This document shows, piece after piece, positions 52,428-61,643 of a stretch of 64,000 nucleotides of DNA (position 1 is its first letter; each line of letters opens with the position of its first letter). A program made the position numbers and the translations under genes. The DNA is taken from NCBI RefSeq assembly GCF_004799685.1, contig NZ_CP031311.1, positions 1,054,001 to 1,118,000 of the forward strand, written 5' to 3'. This DNA comes from Halobellus limi (GTDB taxonomy: Archaea > Halobacteriota > Halobacteria > Halobacteriales > Haloferacaceae). A model generated the notes under the pieces. The model saw nothing but the letters and a program-made list of their open reading frames with translations. It was not told where the DNA came from and searched no databases.

Positions 52428-52892
52428 ATGAATGTTTACTGCCAATTGGCGTACTCCAGGCTTCTTCCCGATTATCGGGCCAAATGAATCAGCGATTTTA
52501 GAATACACCCTTGAACGCGTTGATGACGGGACAGTATGATCAGTTTCCTCATCCATTTCAGTTGTGAAGTCCTCGTAATGGTCGAAATCTGCAACTGTGT
52601 CATATCGCGTCGAGATCGTTGTATTAGAATGGAATGCTGCCGTAGTCAATCCGAAGCTTTGTACTGGTGTTGCAATTGTCGGACATTCTTCAACTGCCTC
52701 ACCAGGAACATACTGGGAAGTCAAGAGAGAAGGAAGAGATTGCGCAGTATGTGGGCCGTTTGCAATCGTTGGATCCACTTGGGTTGCATTAGCCAACCAA
52801 TCATCTATAACCGACATAGTATTTCGCCGGTATCCATATTGAGAAAGATGGTCGGCTCGGAGAGCATCAACCGTAATTATGATCGTCGACAT
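52404..52892 (-). pseudogene. Sulfatase-like gene truncated by the IS (N-terminal 155 residues remain)
   Basis: The minus-strand frame starts at ATG 52892 (MSTIIITVDALRADHLSQYG), carrying the first metal Asp (D9), and IANGPHTAQSLPSLLTSQY with Thr49 at the nucleophile position. The protein should run to about 450 residues, but at 52427 the frame enters the IS1595 inverted repeat and stops there (RSCGAHC, TGA at 52404-52406). No continuation is visible on the far side of the IS, so the 3' end was lost, presumably in an IS-linked deletion. Confidence 0.8.
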
Positions 52893-53056
52893 TATTAGTA
52901 GATAGAGGTGTCTTCATCATTTAATAAGTTGCTCATCCACAGGAGACTATTGACACGGTTACGGGATGCTCAATAGGGAGTTACCTTTTGATTGTGTGCG
53001 ACCCGTCAGATCCAGTCGGATTTAAATACTTAGAACGTGACCGGTGAACACGACTG

Positions 53057-54490
53057 ATGGCTCTGAATATAGTCTGCGTTTCTATTGATAGCCTTCGAGG
53101 TGACTTTTGTTCATTTATTGAAAGTGACGAGGAGACAACACCGTTTTTATCCAAACTCTCGAACAATGCAATGGTTTACGAATCAGCAATCACGCCCTCG
53201 ATATGGACACTCCCTGTCCATACCTCGATTTTCACCGGCCACTTTCCACCCGAACATGGTGTTCTAACCGGCAACGAAGGGTTAGGTGATCATCCGACTT
53301 TTGCAGAACAATTACAGGATGCTAATTATACAACTAAGGCGTTTTATTCAAACGGTTGGCTAGATACCGCAGATATCCTACGGGGATTCGACACCAGTTG
53401 GAGTTCTCAGCCCTCTAGTCAGTCTGAAGAAACAGTTAAGAAAAAAGTTTCAAATGGAATAAAATCTGTCTCCCCAAGACTTCAAGAAGCCGTGAAAAAA
53501 AGCTATTCATATTATGAGGGGTCTCGGGCAAGAGAGGCTTATGATCTCTACAATTTGTGGCGATCCTCAGAAACATCCCTGACTGGAAAGGATACGGATG
53601 GAGAACGAGATGTGAATTCGGCAATAGATGAGGTGAAAAATATCACAGAGCCATTTTGTTGGTTCCTACATCTTAATGAAGCACATTGGCTGTATAAACC
53701 ACCAAACCCTCACCAGACTGCGTTTACTGATCGTTCAACCCCAGCACTGATAAAAAATGCAGTGTATTGGCAGAACCGTGTCTATGGATCTAGACCGAAC
53801 CGTCTCAAGACTGTTGCCGACGAGATCTCTCCCCCTGCGCGCGAAGTTGAAACGTTCCGAAATCTCTACCGAGGGGGTATCCGATACTGCGATAGTCTCG
53901 TACAGAAATTGGTAGAGAGTTTAAAATCGGCTGGTGTCTGGGATGACACTGTATTCATTCTTTTCGGTGACCATGGCGATAGCTTCGGTGAAAACGGTGT
54001 GTTTGGACATCACTTCTCAATGGACGAATCGCTCATTCGGGTTCCGTTACTAATTCATGACCCCACGGGTCAGATCTCTTCTGGTCGAGTCTCTAAGCCT
54101 GTTTCTCTAGTTGATATTTATCCGACCGTTTTATCGCTTGCTGATGCTGATATACCGGAAAATAGTGGATTTGATCTTACTAAAGAGACACGTGATGAGG
54201 CTTTCTCTTATTATGATATCAGTAAACATGATTACTATACAAACGATTACGGGGTCAGTAAGGATGATCTGCCACCACCAATACAACATCTCGTTTGGCG
54301 ATCTCAATCGGAAAAGGCTATTCACTACCCCATTAGCGACGAATATCATATTGTCGGGGCAAATAAAAAAGAACTCCGGAACTTACTACAGGAGCACAAA
54401 GCTGGATTCAACTTATTGGAAAATAGTGAGAATGAACTGAGCAAAAATGTTCGAGACAGACTAGAAAAAATAGGTTATCTGCAAGAATAA
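53057..54490 (+). CDS. Alkaline-phosphatase-superfamily (sulfatase-like) enzyme with Thr nucleophile
   Basis: A 477-residue protein. LNIVCVSIDSLRGDF (D11), then TPSIWTLPVHTSIFTGHFPP with Thr51 instead of Cys, and FILFGDHGDSFGENGVFGHH (about 295-315) for metal binding, followed by HFSMDESLIRVPLLIHDP. Same architecture as the gene at 48676-50034, so probably a group transferase on a cell-surface sugar. DNA is distinctly AT-rich compared with the 15-45 kb region, with codons such as AAA, ATA and TTA, a sign of recent transfer. It is 9 bp from the following FkbM gene. Confidence 0.85.
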   Translation: MALNIVCVSIDSLRGDFCSFIESDEETTPFLSKLSNNAMVYESAITPSIWTLPVHTSIFTGHFPPEHGVLTGNEGLGDHPTFAEQLQDANYTTKAFYSNGWLDTADILRGFDTSWSSQPSSQSEETVKKKVSNGIKSVSPRLQEAVKKSYSYYEGSRAREAYDLYNLWRSSETSLTGKDTDGERDVNSAIDEVKNITEPFCWFLHLNEAHWLYKPPNPHQTAFTDRSTPALIKNAVYWQNRVYGSRPNRLKTVADEISPPAREVETFRNLYRGGIRYCDSLVQKLVESLKSAGVWDDTVFILFGDHGDSFGENGVFGHHFSMDESLIRVPLLIHDPTGQISSGRVSKPVSLVDIYPTVLSLADADIPENSGFDLTKETRDEAFSYYDISKHDYYTNDYGVSKDDLPPPIQHLVWRSQSEKAIHYPISDEYHIVGANKKELRNLLQEHKAGFNLLENSENELSKNVRDRLEKIGYLQE

Positions 54491-54499
54491 TACAAGCAC

Positions 54500-55429
54500 A
54501 TGACACTAATGGAACTCCTCAATAAGATATATACGGCGGTTGGTATGATTCGAAACGGGCAGACAAAGAGGTTAGTAGCTATATTATCAGATAAGTATAG
54601 AGAATGGGTAGATATACCGCAAAACAATTCACGATATGTTTTCTTGTTCCCTATTATAGTGCTAGAAGAGATTCACATTTTACTTGATGAATGTTCGCTT
54701 GCTTATCCACTCCATGATGGGGGGTGGCAGATAATCGAATTGTCTGATTTTTCTCGTGGACGGCAGATTCTAGTACTAACTAGAAGTGTTATAGATACAC
54801 GACATGGATCACCTAAACACACCAAACTGATGGAAGATATATATTCGTTTGATGGGTTTGTTACAGTTGAACAAGACGATATAATAGTTGATGTCGGTGC
54901 ATATATTGGTACGCTATCTTTCTGCTTTGCTGAAACATCAAGCATCTTCATTTCGATTGACCCGATGGCTGCAGTAAGTGATGAGCTAAAATATAATACA
55001 CAATCATATTCAAATGTTATTACTGTGCCGAAAGCAGCATGGACAAAAAAAACAGAATTGGAAATTAACCAGTCGTCGCTCCCGAACGAGAATTCTGTTC
55101 TCCAACCCGATCAGCGCGATTCAAATAGCTCTTTTACTGTTGATGCTGATACTGTACCAAATATTGTCAAAAACCTTGGAATTGAGCATATTGACTATCT
55201 TAAAATCGAAGCTGAGGGGGTCGAAATGGAGATTCTAGAAGCAGCACTCGCAGATGAGATCGAGATTGAGAAAATCGCAGTAGATGCTAGTGCTGAACGA
55301 GACGGTAGTGGTGTTATTGATGAAGTGGGTGCTATTCTTGAGTCCTACAATTATGATTGGCGAATTAATGAGGAAGCTCCTGAATGGGGTTCAGAAATTG
55401 TCTTCGCAAAACAAGAATCTAGTAAATGA
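54500..55429 (+). CDS. FkbM family methyltransferase
   Basis: A 309-residue SAM methyltransferase. The SAM motif is DIIVDVGAYIGTLSFCFAET (about 130-149), then IFISIDPMAAVSDELKYN, and the FkbM signature DYLKIEAEGVEMEILEAALA (about 233-252). FkbM enzymes O-methylate sugars or polyketides; in this cluster a methylated glycan is likely. AT-rich like its neighbour and probably in the same transcript with the sulfatase-like gene. Confidence 0.88.
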   Translation: MTLMELLNKIYTAVGMIRNGQTKRLVAILSDKYREWVDIPQNNSRYVFLFPIIVLEEIHILLDECSLAYPLHDGGWQIIELSDFSRGRQILVLTRSVIDTRHGSPKHTKLMEDIYSFDGFVTVEQDDIIVDVGAYIGTLSFCFAETSSIFISIDPMAAVSDELKYNTQSYSNVITVPKAAWTKKTELEINQSSLPNENSVLQPDQRDSNSSFTVDADTVPNIVKNLGIEHIDYLKIEAEGVEMEILEAALADEIEIEKIAVDASAERDGSGVIDEVGAILESYNYDWRINEEAPEWGSEIVFAKQESSK

Positions 55430-55549
55430 CGGCAGAAGTACATACACTCTGACAAAACCGCTCAATTAGATTTCCATTTTGTCGATTCAAAATACCTGTT
55501 TCATATTCAATAGTGGTCTCTCATTCTACGCAAAGTCAAGAACGCTTGG

Positions 55550-56539
55550 TTATGATTTTCGAACCAATGGCTCGTACCACTCTTGGTTCTCTCTGTACCA
55601 ATCGACAAATTTCTTGACCCCCTCACGAATTGTATATTCTGGACTGTAGCCTATGAGTTCATCAGCCTTCGATACAGCTGCGTGAGTATGTTCAGCATCA
55701 GCGTCGTATCGTTCAGCATACTCTAACTCTAACTCTGGAGCCAACTGATCACGGACTTCCGTAGCTAGCGCCCGAATCTCAATATTATCTGATGAACCAA
55801 TATTTAGGACCTCTCCATCTGCTTCGTCTGACTCTAACAGCGTCAGATTCGCGTCAACAATATCTTCGATGTACGTGAAGTCGCGTGTTTGCGTCCCATC
55901 CCCGTATACTACCGGTGATTCCCCGTTCATACATCGGGATACGAAGTTCGAAATAGCCATATTCGGTCGCATCCGCGGGCCGTACACCGTGAAATATCGT
56001 AGCGATACCGTCGAAATGTCGTATACCTCGTGATAGGCGGCTGCGTAACGCTCGGCAGCAAGTTTCGATGCCCCGTAAGGGCTCACAGGGAGTGTCGGAT
56101 CAGTTTCTTCGAACGGAACATACTCACCACGCCCACCGTATACCGACGAAGAAGATGCCACTACAATCCGCTCAATATCTGTTTCGCGGGCCGCATCTAG
56201 AATATTTAGTGTACCATCAACATTCACCTCATCGTACACTCGTGGCTCCGCAACGCTGTCGCGGACACCAGCACGCGCTGCTTGGTGGAAGACGATGTCT
56301 GTTTTACTGACGAGGTCGTCAACTAAATTACTATTCCGAACATCACCTTCGACAAACGCATAGGTACACCCTTCAGCCTCGGCAATTGATTGGTGGACAT
56401 CCAGCGTGTGTTCCTTAATCTTGAGATCATAGTAAGGGTGCATCACATCAAGAACCGTAACATCGTGGCCGTCTCTAAGGAATTGCTCGACGAGATGACC
56501 GCCGATGAAGCCAGCACCACCCGTGACGAGTATTTGCAT
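55550..56539 (-). CDS. UDP-glucose 4-epimerase-like SDR
   Basis: A 329-residue extended SDR. The NAD motif is ILVTGGAGFIGGHLVEQFLR, catalytic YxxxK is in SPYGASKLAAERYAAAYHEV, and VSLRYFTVYGPRMRPNMAIS follows. ATG 56539 is preferred, since the 23 upstream codons do not match the family. It supplies a sugar nucleotide for the local glycosyltransferases; exact product unknown. Confidence 0.92.
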   Translation of the reverse strand: MQILVTGGAGFIGGHLVEQFLRDGHDVTVLDVMHPYYDLKIKEHTLDVHQSIAEAEGCTYAFVEGDVRNSNLVDDLVSKTDIVFHQAARAGVRDSVAEPRVYDEVNVDGTLNILDAARETDIERIVVASSSSVYGGRGEYVPFEETDPTLPVSPYGASKLAAERYAAAYHEVYDISTVSLRYFTVYGPRMRPNMAISNFVSRCMNGESPVVYGDGTQTRDFTYIEDIVDANLTLLESDEADGEVLNIGSSDNIEIRALATEVRDQLAPELELEYAERYDADAEHTHAAVSKADELIGYSPEYTIREGVKKFVDWYRENQEWYEPLVRKS

Positions 56540-56726
56540 TACCCATCCTGTTCTCAGCGGTTCTAAAAGAGCTATTGGATTCATGCCATTAAGTATACTA
56601 GGTGGCAAATTGAATCAGACTGCCCTGTAGAATCCGCATAAAGCGAAGAGATAGCGTCGCTCTTAAAATGATGACGAGACTGAGAGAAGAGATGGAGCGC
56701 ATGCGCGAACAGATAGTGATCCAAAA

Positions 56727-56933
56727 TTAATTTTCGCGTGTGATTACTGACTTGACCAAGCTCCCTATGAAGAATCCAGGCTTCCCAAATATTGGGGCTA
56801 TCAATAACTCTAGATATTCCCCGCTCACTCCGGGGTGAATATGAAATGCTCGTGAGAAAGACCGTATAGCTGAAAAGGACCAGACGTGATCTCTCAAATG
56901 TGCATACCCCAGTTTCCACGCCAGACTCTCCAC
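56727..56933 (-). pseudogene. C-terminal remnant of a GT2 glycosyltransferase
   Basis: A 68-residue fragment (LGYAHLRDHVWSFSAIRSFS, then ELLIAPIFGKPGFFIGSLVK) that aligns with the last 60 residues of the GT2 proteins at 57036-57941 and 61644-62561: compare RDHVWSFSAI with RDHIWSLRAI, and IFGKPG with FFGRPG. A stop sits directly upstream, and the glycosyltransferase core is missing. Together with its position it shows that an older GT2 gene once occupied this spot. The rest of 56540-57035 holds no other gene. Confidence 0.75.
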
Positions 56934-57035
56934 CTAAGACAGACCCTTACGATGAAACGGCAGATTGTTATGAGGATCTCAACAGAGACGGAAAATTAAT
57001 ATCCTGATAGTGCAGTAACATCCAAGAGAACAACC

Positions 57036-57941
57036 ATGGAAGAACTGGTATCTATCATCATTACAACGCACTATCGTAATAAACCACTCCAGAACGCAAT
57101 TAAAAGTGCGTTGAATCAAGAATATCAGCCAATTGAAGTTATAGTCATAGATGATTCGGGGGAGCGCTACGCCGAGCCAGTAGTACAAAAATATGATGTC
57201 CAATACGTCGCTCATAAAGAAAATATGGGACAGGTATCGGGTTGGCAAACCGGCCTCAGAGTGGCTTCAGGGGACTATATTCAATTCCTTGATGACGACG
57301 ATATACTTAAGGAACAAAAAATATCGGAGCAAGTGAAGATTCTTAGGGATCAGCCAGACACTGGAGTTGCGTATTGTGGTGTTGAACGTCAGGATGGGTT
57401 CGTGAATCTTCCTCCAGAAAATGCTCGTGGTGATGTCGAGGAACTTATGTTACAGATTAATTTTTCTCCGGCTCAAACATCAACTCTGTTGATGGAGCGA
57501 AAGTGTTTAGATCGCATCTCACCTCTCCCAGATTATCAGGCAGGAACTGACATCCCACTCCGTATCGAACTTGCTCAGATTACTAAATTCGACTTCGTGA
57601 ATGAACCACTCGTGAAACGCCGCGTAGAATTTGGTACACAGGCCACATCGCTGGCAGCCATTGATGCACGAGAACGAATGCTTAACGACTATGAAGATTT
57701 ATATGAAAACTATCCCGAGAGAGTTCGTCAAGAAGCTATAGCAAATGTATCGCGATTCCAAGGGCTCGTCTATCTTAATCATAGTATCTGGTCACGGCAT
57801 GCGATAGCTTGCTTCTGGCGGGAGATCCGGACGGATCCCAATACTGATACAGTCTCAGTCGGTCGATTCCTCGCCTCGATTTTTGGATCACCCGGTATTG
57901 ATATCTCGGAAAAGTGCTTTGATTTTTACACAAGTAGGTAG
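57036..57941 (+). CDS. GT2 family glycosyltransferase
   Basis: A 301-residue GT-A enzyme. VSIIITTHYRNKPLQNAIKS, VIVIDDSGERYAEPV, and the DxD-like YIQFLDDDDILKEQKISEQV (about 86-105), then DYQAGTDIPLRIELAQITKF and a C-terminal helical end with IFGSPGID. AT-rich gene on the plus strand. A new sugar is likely added by it in the local glycan. Confidence 0.9.
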   Translation: MEELVSIIITTHYRNKPLQNAIKSALNQEYQPIEVIVIDDSGERYAEPVVQKYDVQYVAHKENMGQVSGWQTGLRVASGDYIQFLDDDDILKEQKISEQVKILRDQPDTGVAYCGVERQDGFVNLPPENARGDVEELMLQINFSPAQTSTLLMERKCLDRISPLPDYQAGTDIPLRIELAQITKFDFVNEPLVKRRVEFGTQATSLAAIDARERMLNDYEDLYENYPERVRQEAIANVSRFQGLVYLNHSIWSRHAIACFWREIRTDPNTDTVSVGRFLASIFGSPGIDISEKCFDFYTSR

Positions 57942-58103
57942 ATTTTCATTACTGTTATTTTCTCACGCATACAATGGAACTAACGATGGCCGAGTGCCCG
58001 AAGTTGCTCTTCTACTCTTTTTCAGACTGTTTAACGGACTTGTGTTCAGCAGGCATCAATTCCCCAGGGCCTTCCGCGGTTGTCTCAATCCAAGGAACCT
58101 TAT

Positions 58104-58110
58104 GTACAAC
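58104..58110. repeat. Left target-site duplication (GTACAAC) of the IS5-type element
   Basis: GTACAAC at 58104-58110 directly precedes the left inverted repeat and is repeated at 59051-59057 directly after the right one. Confidence 0.85.
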
Positions 58111-59050
58111 GGCTCTGTTGAATCACTAGACAGCGTCGGGATGGGTCGCTAAATCGAAGGAGTTGAAGCGGGAGACTTCAGTTGTCTATGACCCAAATCT
58201 CCCGCTTCACTAGTGAGATTGTCTCGATTGCTCAAAGAGTTGCTGGTGATGAGGACGAATCCGCCGCCCCGCAAGGTGGCGGCGGATTCTCCGATTCTGC
58301 TCTCATTTCTCTCCATTGTCTACGGATTTATTTTGATACGTCGTACCGAATGACGATTGATCTGCTGAAGGAGATGCCACAAATAACCCGGGAGATCGGC
58401 CTCAGCGCAGCCGATCTCCCTTCGCCGTCCACGTTGTGTAAGGCATTCGATCGGATCAGTATGAACGTCTGCCGAGTGCTGCTGCGCCAGTCGGCGCAGC
58501 TGCACGATCCTTCGAAACACGCTGCTATCGACGCCACATTCTACGAACGCTCAGCAGCGAGCCGCCATTACTGCCACCGAATAAACTACCGCGTGCAAAA
58601 ACTGAAAGTCACGAAGCTCGTCGATACAGCGTCTCAAGCAGTCCTTGACGTTCACTGCTCGACGACTCGGGACGGAAGTGACGCAGACCTCGCTGAGCAG
58701 ATCGCCCGCCGGAATGCGGGCGATCTGCGGTCTCTCGCCGCCGATAAAGGCTATGACAAGCAATCTCTTCGTGGCGCTCTGCGCGAAATCGGCGTCAGAC
58801 CGCTCATCAAGCACCGTATCTTCGCTCCCTACGATCACGCTCACAACGCCAGAATCGACAACCAACGCTACAACCAGCGCTCTATGACAGAAACCGTGAA
58901 CTCGGCAATCAAGCGCTCGCTCGGCTTCGCCGTGCGAGCGCGTTCCTGGTTCCGTGAGTTTCGAGAAATCGCTCTGATGTGTGTCGTCTATAACATCAAG
59001 CGAGCCGTGAAACAGTGAATTCCACCGCAGTATGGCGATTCAACACAGCC
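58111..59050. mobile_element. IS5-family insertion sequence (940 bp), apparently intact
   Basis: Terminal inverted repeats GGCTCTGTTGAATC (58111-58124) and GATTCAACACAGCC (59037-59050) match at 13 of 14 positions, and a 7-bp direct duplication GTACAAC flanks it. One complete transposase gene is inside. Intact ends, complete gene and perfect duplication suggest a recent insertion. Confidence 0.9.
58188..59018 (+). CDS. IS5 family transposase
   Basis: A 276-residue DDE transposase. N-terminal domain RFTSEIVSIAQRVAGDEDES, then catalytic residues in AAIDATFYERSAASRHYCHR (first Asp), SLAADKGYDKQSLRGALREI (second Asp) and NSAIKRSLGFAVRARSWFRE (third acidic region). The ATG at 58188 is the start. 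Located within the IS with both inverted repeats. Confidence 0.93.
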   Translation: MTQISRFTSEIVSIAQRVAGDEDESAAPQGGGGFSDSALISLHCLRIYFDTSYRMTIDLLKEMPQITREIGLSAADLPSPSTLCKAFDRISMNVCRVLLRQSAQLHDPSKHAAIDATFYERSAASRHYCHRINYRVQKLKVTKLVDTASQAVLDVHCSTTRDGSDADLAEQIARRNAGDLRSLAADKGYDKQSLRGALREIGVRPLIKHRIFAPYDHAHNARIDNQRYNQRSMTETVNSAIKRSLGFAVRARSWFREFREIALMCVVYNIKRAVKQ

Positions 59051-59057
59051 GTACAAC
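59051..59057. repeat. Right target-site duplication (GTACAAC)
   Basis: Identical to 58104-58110; see the IS5-type element. Confidence 0.85.
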
Positions 59058-59239
59058 AGGATGTTGAAGACCAGTCCGATGATCCCACAGGAACCGCTTA
59101 CAAAATGCGTGGCCTTGATCTGCCGTGATAGCTGCCTTCGTTGCATCAATGTTTTCTAGCAATACAGGAACATCATCAGAAATCAAGTCATCAAGAATGA
59201 AACAACACTACCTAAATCCCGGAAAAATATCTTCTGATA

Positions 59240-60772
59240 ATGACTGAAAACAGAGACGAACAATCTACAGGTGATTCGCTTGCCACAGTCCTCTCGGGTG
59301 GCGCGCTCGTCTCCGCTGGCAAGGTTCTTGCGTTAGGATTCGGGTTTTTTACGCAGATCGCGATGGCTCGTCTCTTGACGGAGGCAGCCTACGGGAATGT
59401 CGTTTTAGCGTTAGCCGTCGTGAACATCGCCGGACTCGTCGCTAAACTTGGCCTCGACGACGGCGTCATGCGAGAGTATCCACATCACGAGGATGATCCT
59501 GCCGAGGCCCATGGTGTCGTTCGTGCAAGCACAGTTATAACAGTAACTTCAGGGCTCGTCACCGCGATTGTCCTATTTCTCGCTGCACCTACTATTGCAC
59601 GCGTGGTCTTCGACGATGCATCACTCATTCCACTGTTCCGTATCGGTTCGATTGCGATTCCGTTCATCACGACGAGCAGCGTTGCAGTGTCGCTAGCGCG
59701 TGGAGCTCGTGACGCTCGAGTGCAGGCATACGTACGGCAGATTTTCCAGCCCGCGGCGCGTCTGCTGTTCGTTGGGGGCCTTCTCCTCGCAGGGTTCAAC
59801 GCGGTCGGTGCAATTAGTGGACAAATCGCAGCTATCGTGTTAGCTGCTCTTGCCGCATTCTATATGGCACGACGGTCGTTGCCGTCGTTCGACGTTTCAC
59901 CGAACCCAATGTATCGTTCGGTACTTGCGTTCTCACTACCTTTGATCGCGGTCCAGGGTATGGGATTTCTCAATTCGAACGTGGATGTCTATATGGTCGG
60001 GTACTTTATGAACTCATCTTCACTGGGTGTTTACAATATCTCACTTCAGCTGGGGAATATCGTCAATTCTATTCTTGGTACTACGGGGTTTCTCCTTCCG
60101 CCTATGCTGACCCGTCTCCAGCAGCGCGGACAGAATACTGAGATGCTCCGTACGTATCAGGTTGTCACAAAGTGGATGGTCGTTCTCATTATACCCGTAT
60201 TCATCGTTCTCTTTTTCGCCCCTCGATTGGTTATCGGGCTGTTCTTCGGTGAGTCGTACACCCGTGGTACGTTAGCATTGCGAATTCTTCTTGCCGGTAA
60301 ATTCATCACTATTATTATGGGACTGAACAGCAGCGCTCTCATCGCACTTGGAAAGAACCGAGTCGTCTCGTATATCGTATTCTGCGAGACGGCGGTAAAC
60401 GTAGCGATCAATTTCATCCTCATCCCAGTTATTGGGTTCGAAGGTGCCGCGATCGGGATGACAATCAGCACAATCATTGGCGACGCACTGGGAGTGGCAA
60501 TTCTCTACCGTCGGTTCGGACTTCATCCGTTCACTAGGAGTGTTCTATCTCCGGTAGCTGCAATTGGGGTCGTTAGCACAGTTGGATACGGAACTCTTTG
60601 GCTACTTGGCCTTCCAACGTACTTGACAGTGGGACTAGTCGGCATAGCGTACTTGCCGATTATCGCAATTCTCGCACCCGAACCCGAAGATGAGAAATTA
60701 CTAACTCAAGTCGAAGATCAAACGGGATATGATCTTGAGGTTGTTAGAGATGTGGTGAGCTCTTTCAGATAA
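59240..60772 (+). CDS. Oligosaccharide flippase (Wzx/polysaccharide transporter family)
   Basis: A 510-residue MATE/MOP-superfamily protein with about 12-14 hydrophobic helices (VSAGKVLALGFGFFTQIAMA, LGVYNISLQLGNIVNSILG and ILLAGKFITIIMGLNSSALI). It should flip lipid-linked oligosaccharides across the membrane so that glycans can be attached to surface proteins. The 'ALGKNRVVSYIVFCETAVNV' loop is family-like. GC content is intermediate. An N-terminal acidic tail of 10-20 residues precedes the first helix. Confidence 0.92.
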   Translation: MTENRDEQSTGDSLATVLSGGALVSAGKVLALGFGFFTQIAMARLLTEAAYGNVVLALAVVNIAGLVAKLGLDDGVMREYPHHEDDPAEAHGVVRASTVITVTSGLVTAIVLFLAAPTIARVVFDDASLIPLFRIGSIAIPFITTSSVAVSLARGARDARVQAYVRQIFQPAARLLFVGGLLLAGFNAVGAISGQIAAIVLAALAAFYMARRSLPSFDVSPNPMYRSVLAFSLPLIAVQGMGFLNSNVDVYMVGYFMNSSSLGVYNISLQLGNIVNSILGTTGFLLPPMLTRLQQRGQNTEMLRTYQVVTKWMVVLIIPVFIVLFFAPRLVIGLFFGESYTRGTLALRILLAGKFITIIMGLNSSALIALGKNRVVSYIVFCETAVNVAINFILIPVIGFEGAAIGMTISTIIGDALGVAILYRRFGLHPFTRSVLSPVAAIGVVSTVGYGTLWLLGLPTYLTVGLVGIAYLPIIAILAPEPEDEKLLTQVEDQTGYDLEVVRDVVSSFR

Positions 60773-60804
60773 CCGAATTGAAAAGAGGGGCTGGGTTTCA
60801 TAGG

Positions 60805-61569
60805 TTAGATTTGTGAAGAAGCACTGACGGTACCTGCTGCCCCCCGCACACGCTGTATTTCAGCTTCATGCGACAGCCGTGACGAAATTATTTGTTCGGC
60901 TAGTTCCGTGAAATTCGTAGTATTTTCTGTCTCTTGATCTCTTTCAGAACTAAGTACGTATTCTGTACCATTCTTTGACCTTTCAGAATCGACTGTTGAC
61001 CAGTACTTCCTCTCAGTAGTTCGGACCGCTATCTGATTCGGCCGGAACGTACGACTGAGTGTGTACCTCGATTCATGATCCGTTGGGTCGAAGTCATCCT
61101 TCGCGATACTCACGATTATGTCATAGATTGAGGTGAGTGAGACGGGACCCGTGATCTCGTCACTGGCATCAGCATCTCTTACGACGAGCGGAACGTGAAC
61201 GTTCTCCTCGAAAAACGTCCCCTGATGTCCCCACTCGCCGTGATCCAATGGACCGAATCCCTCTCCGTGATCTGAGTGGACGATCAACGACGTGTCTGAC
61301 GACACGGTCTCAGACAGCCAACCGATAAATTCGTCCGCGTCCTCGATTGCGTCCTCGTATAGTTCCATCATCGCCGTGGGATCTGGAGATAGCGGACCAT
61401 CAGTCCCGGATCAGTAGCGAACGTTGTTCGTGACCATCCGAAGCCAGCTGCTTCGCCGATGTTCTGCGTGCGGTAAGTACGGGGTGTGCGGTTCGAGAAG
61501 GAATATCCAGAGGAAGTAGGGTTCTGAAGCGTCGTTCAACCACGAAGATAAGTCTGACTGATATGATCT
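60805..61569 (-). pseudogene. Sulfatase-like gene, C-terminal part, with in-frame TGA
   Basis: The minus-strand frame from 61569 reads SDLSSWLNDASEPYFLWIFL, LEPHTPYLPHAEHRRSSWLR, then hits TGA at 61411-61413, and continues SGTDGPLSPDPTAMMELYED, IVHSDHGEGFGPLDHGEWGH, NVHVPLVVRDADASDEITGP to the stop at 60805. The 'SDHGEGFG...GH' motif marks an alkaline-phosphatase-superfamily member. The N-terminal Asp/nucleophile half is missing and frames before 61569 are shifted. A protein restarting at ATG 61371 would lack the catalytic core. Confidence 0.8.
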
Positions 61570-61643
61570 TCAGGGTTGAGCGATTCGATCCTGCCCGCAA
61601 CGCGGCGGTCGAATGGTGTCTAGATGGTTTCTTCAGCTGCGTT

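Larger units (their letters stand above)
58012..59207 (-). pseudogene. C-terminal remnant of a sulfatase-like gene, split by the IS5-type element
   Basis: If the IS (58111-59050) and one copy of its target duplication are removed, the minus-strand frame reads through without a stop for about 83 codons: ILDDLISDDVPVLLENIDAT, ITADQGHAFCKRFLWDHRTG and LQHPVVHKVPWIETTAEGPG, ending at a TAG at 58012-58014. The pattern 'ITADxG ... H..G..HP..xxVPW' fits the C-terminal metal-binding part of alkaline-phosphatase-superfamily proteins, with the usual DHGE changed to DQGH. The 5' part is missing, so the gene was already dead or degenerating when the IS landed. Confidence 0.72.

Noticed and set aside
61411-61413. 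Selenocysteine at the TGA in the sulfatase-like remnant
   Set aside because: The gene also lacks its N-terminal half and has frame breaks; haloarchaea are not known to use selenocysteine.
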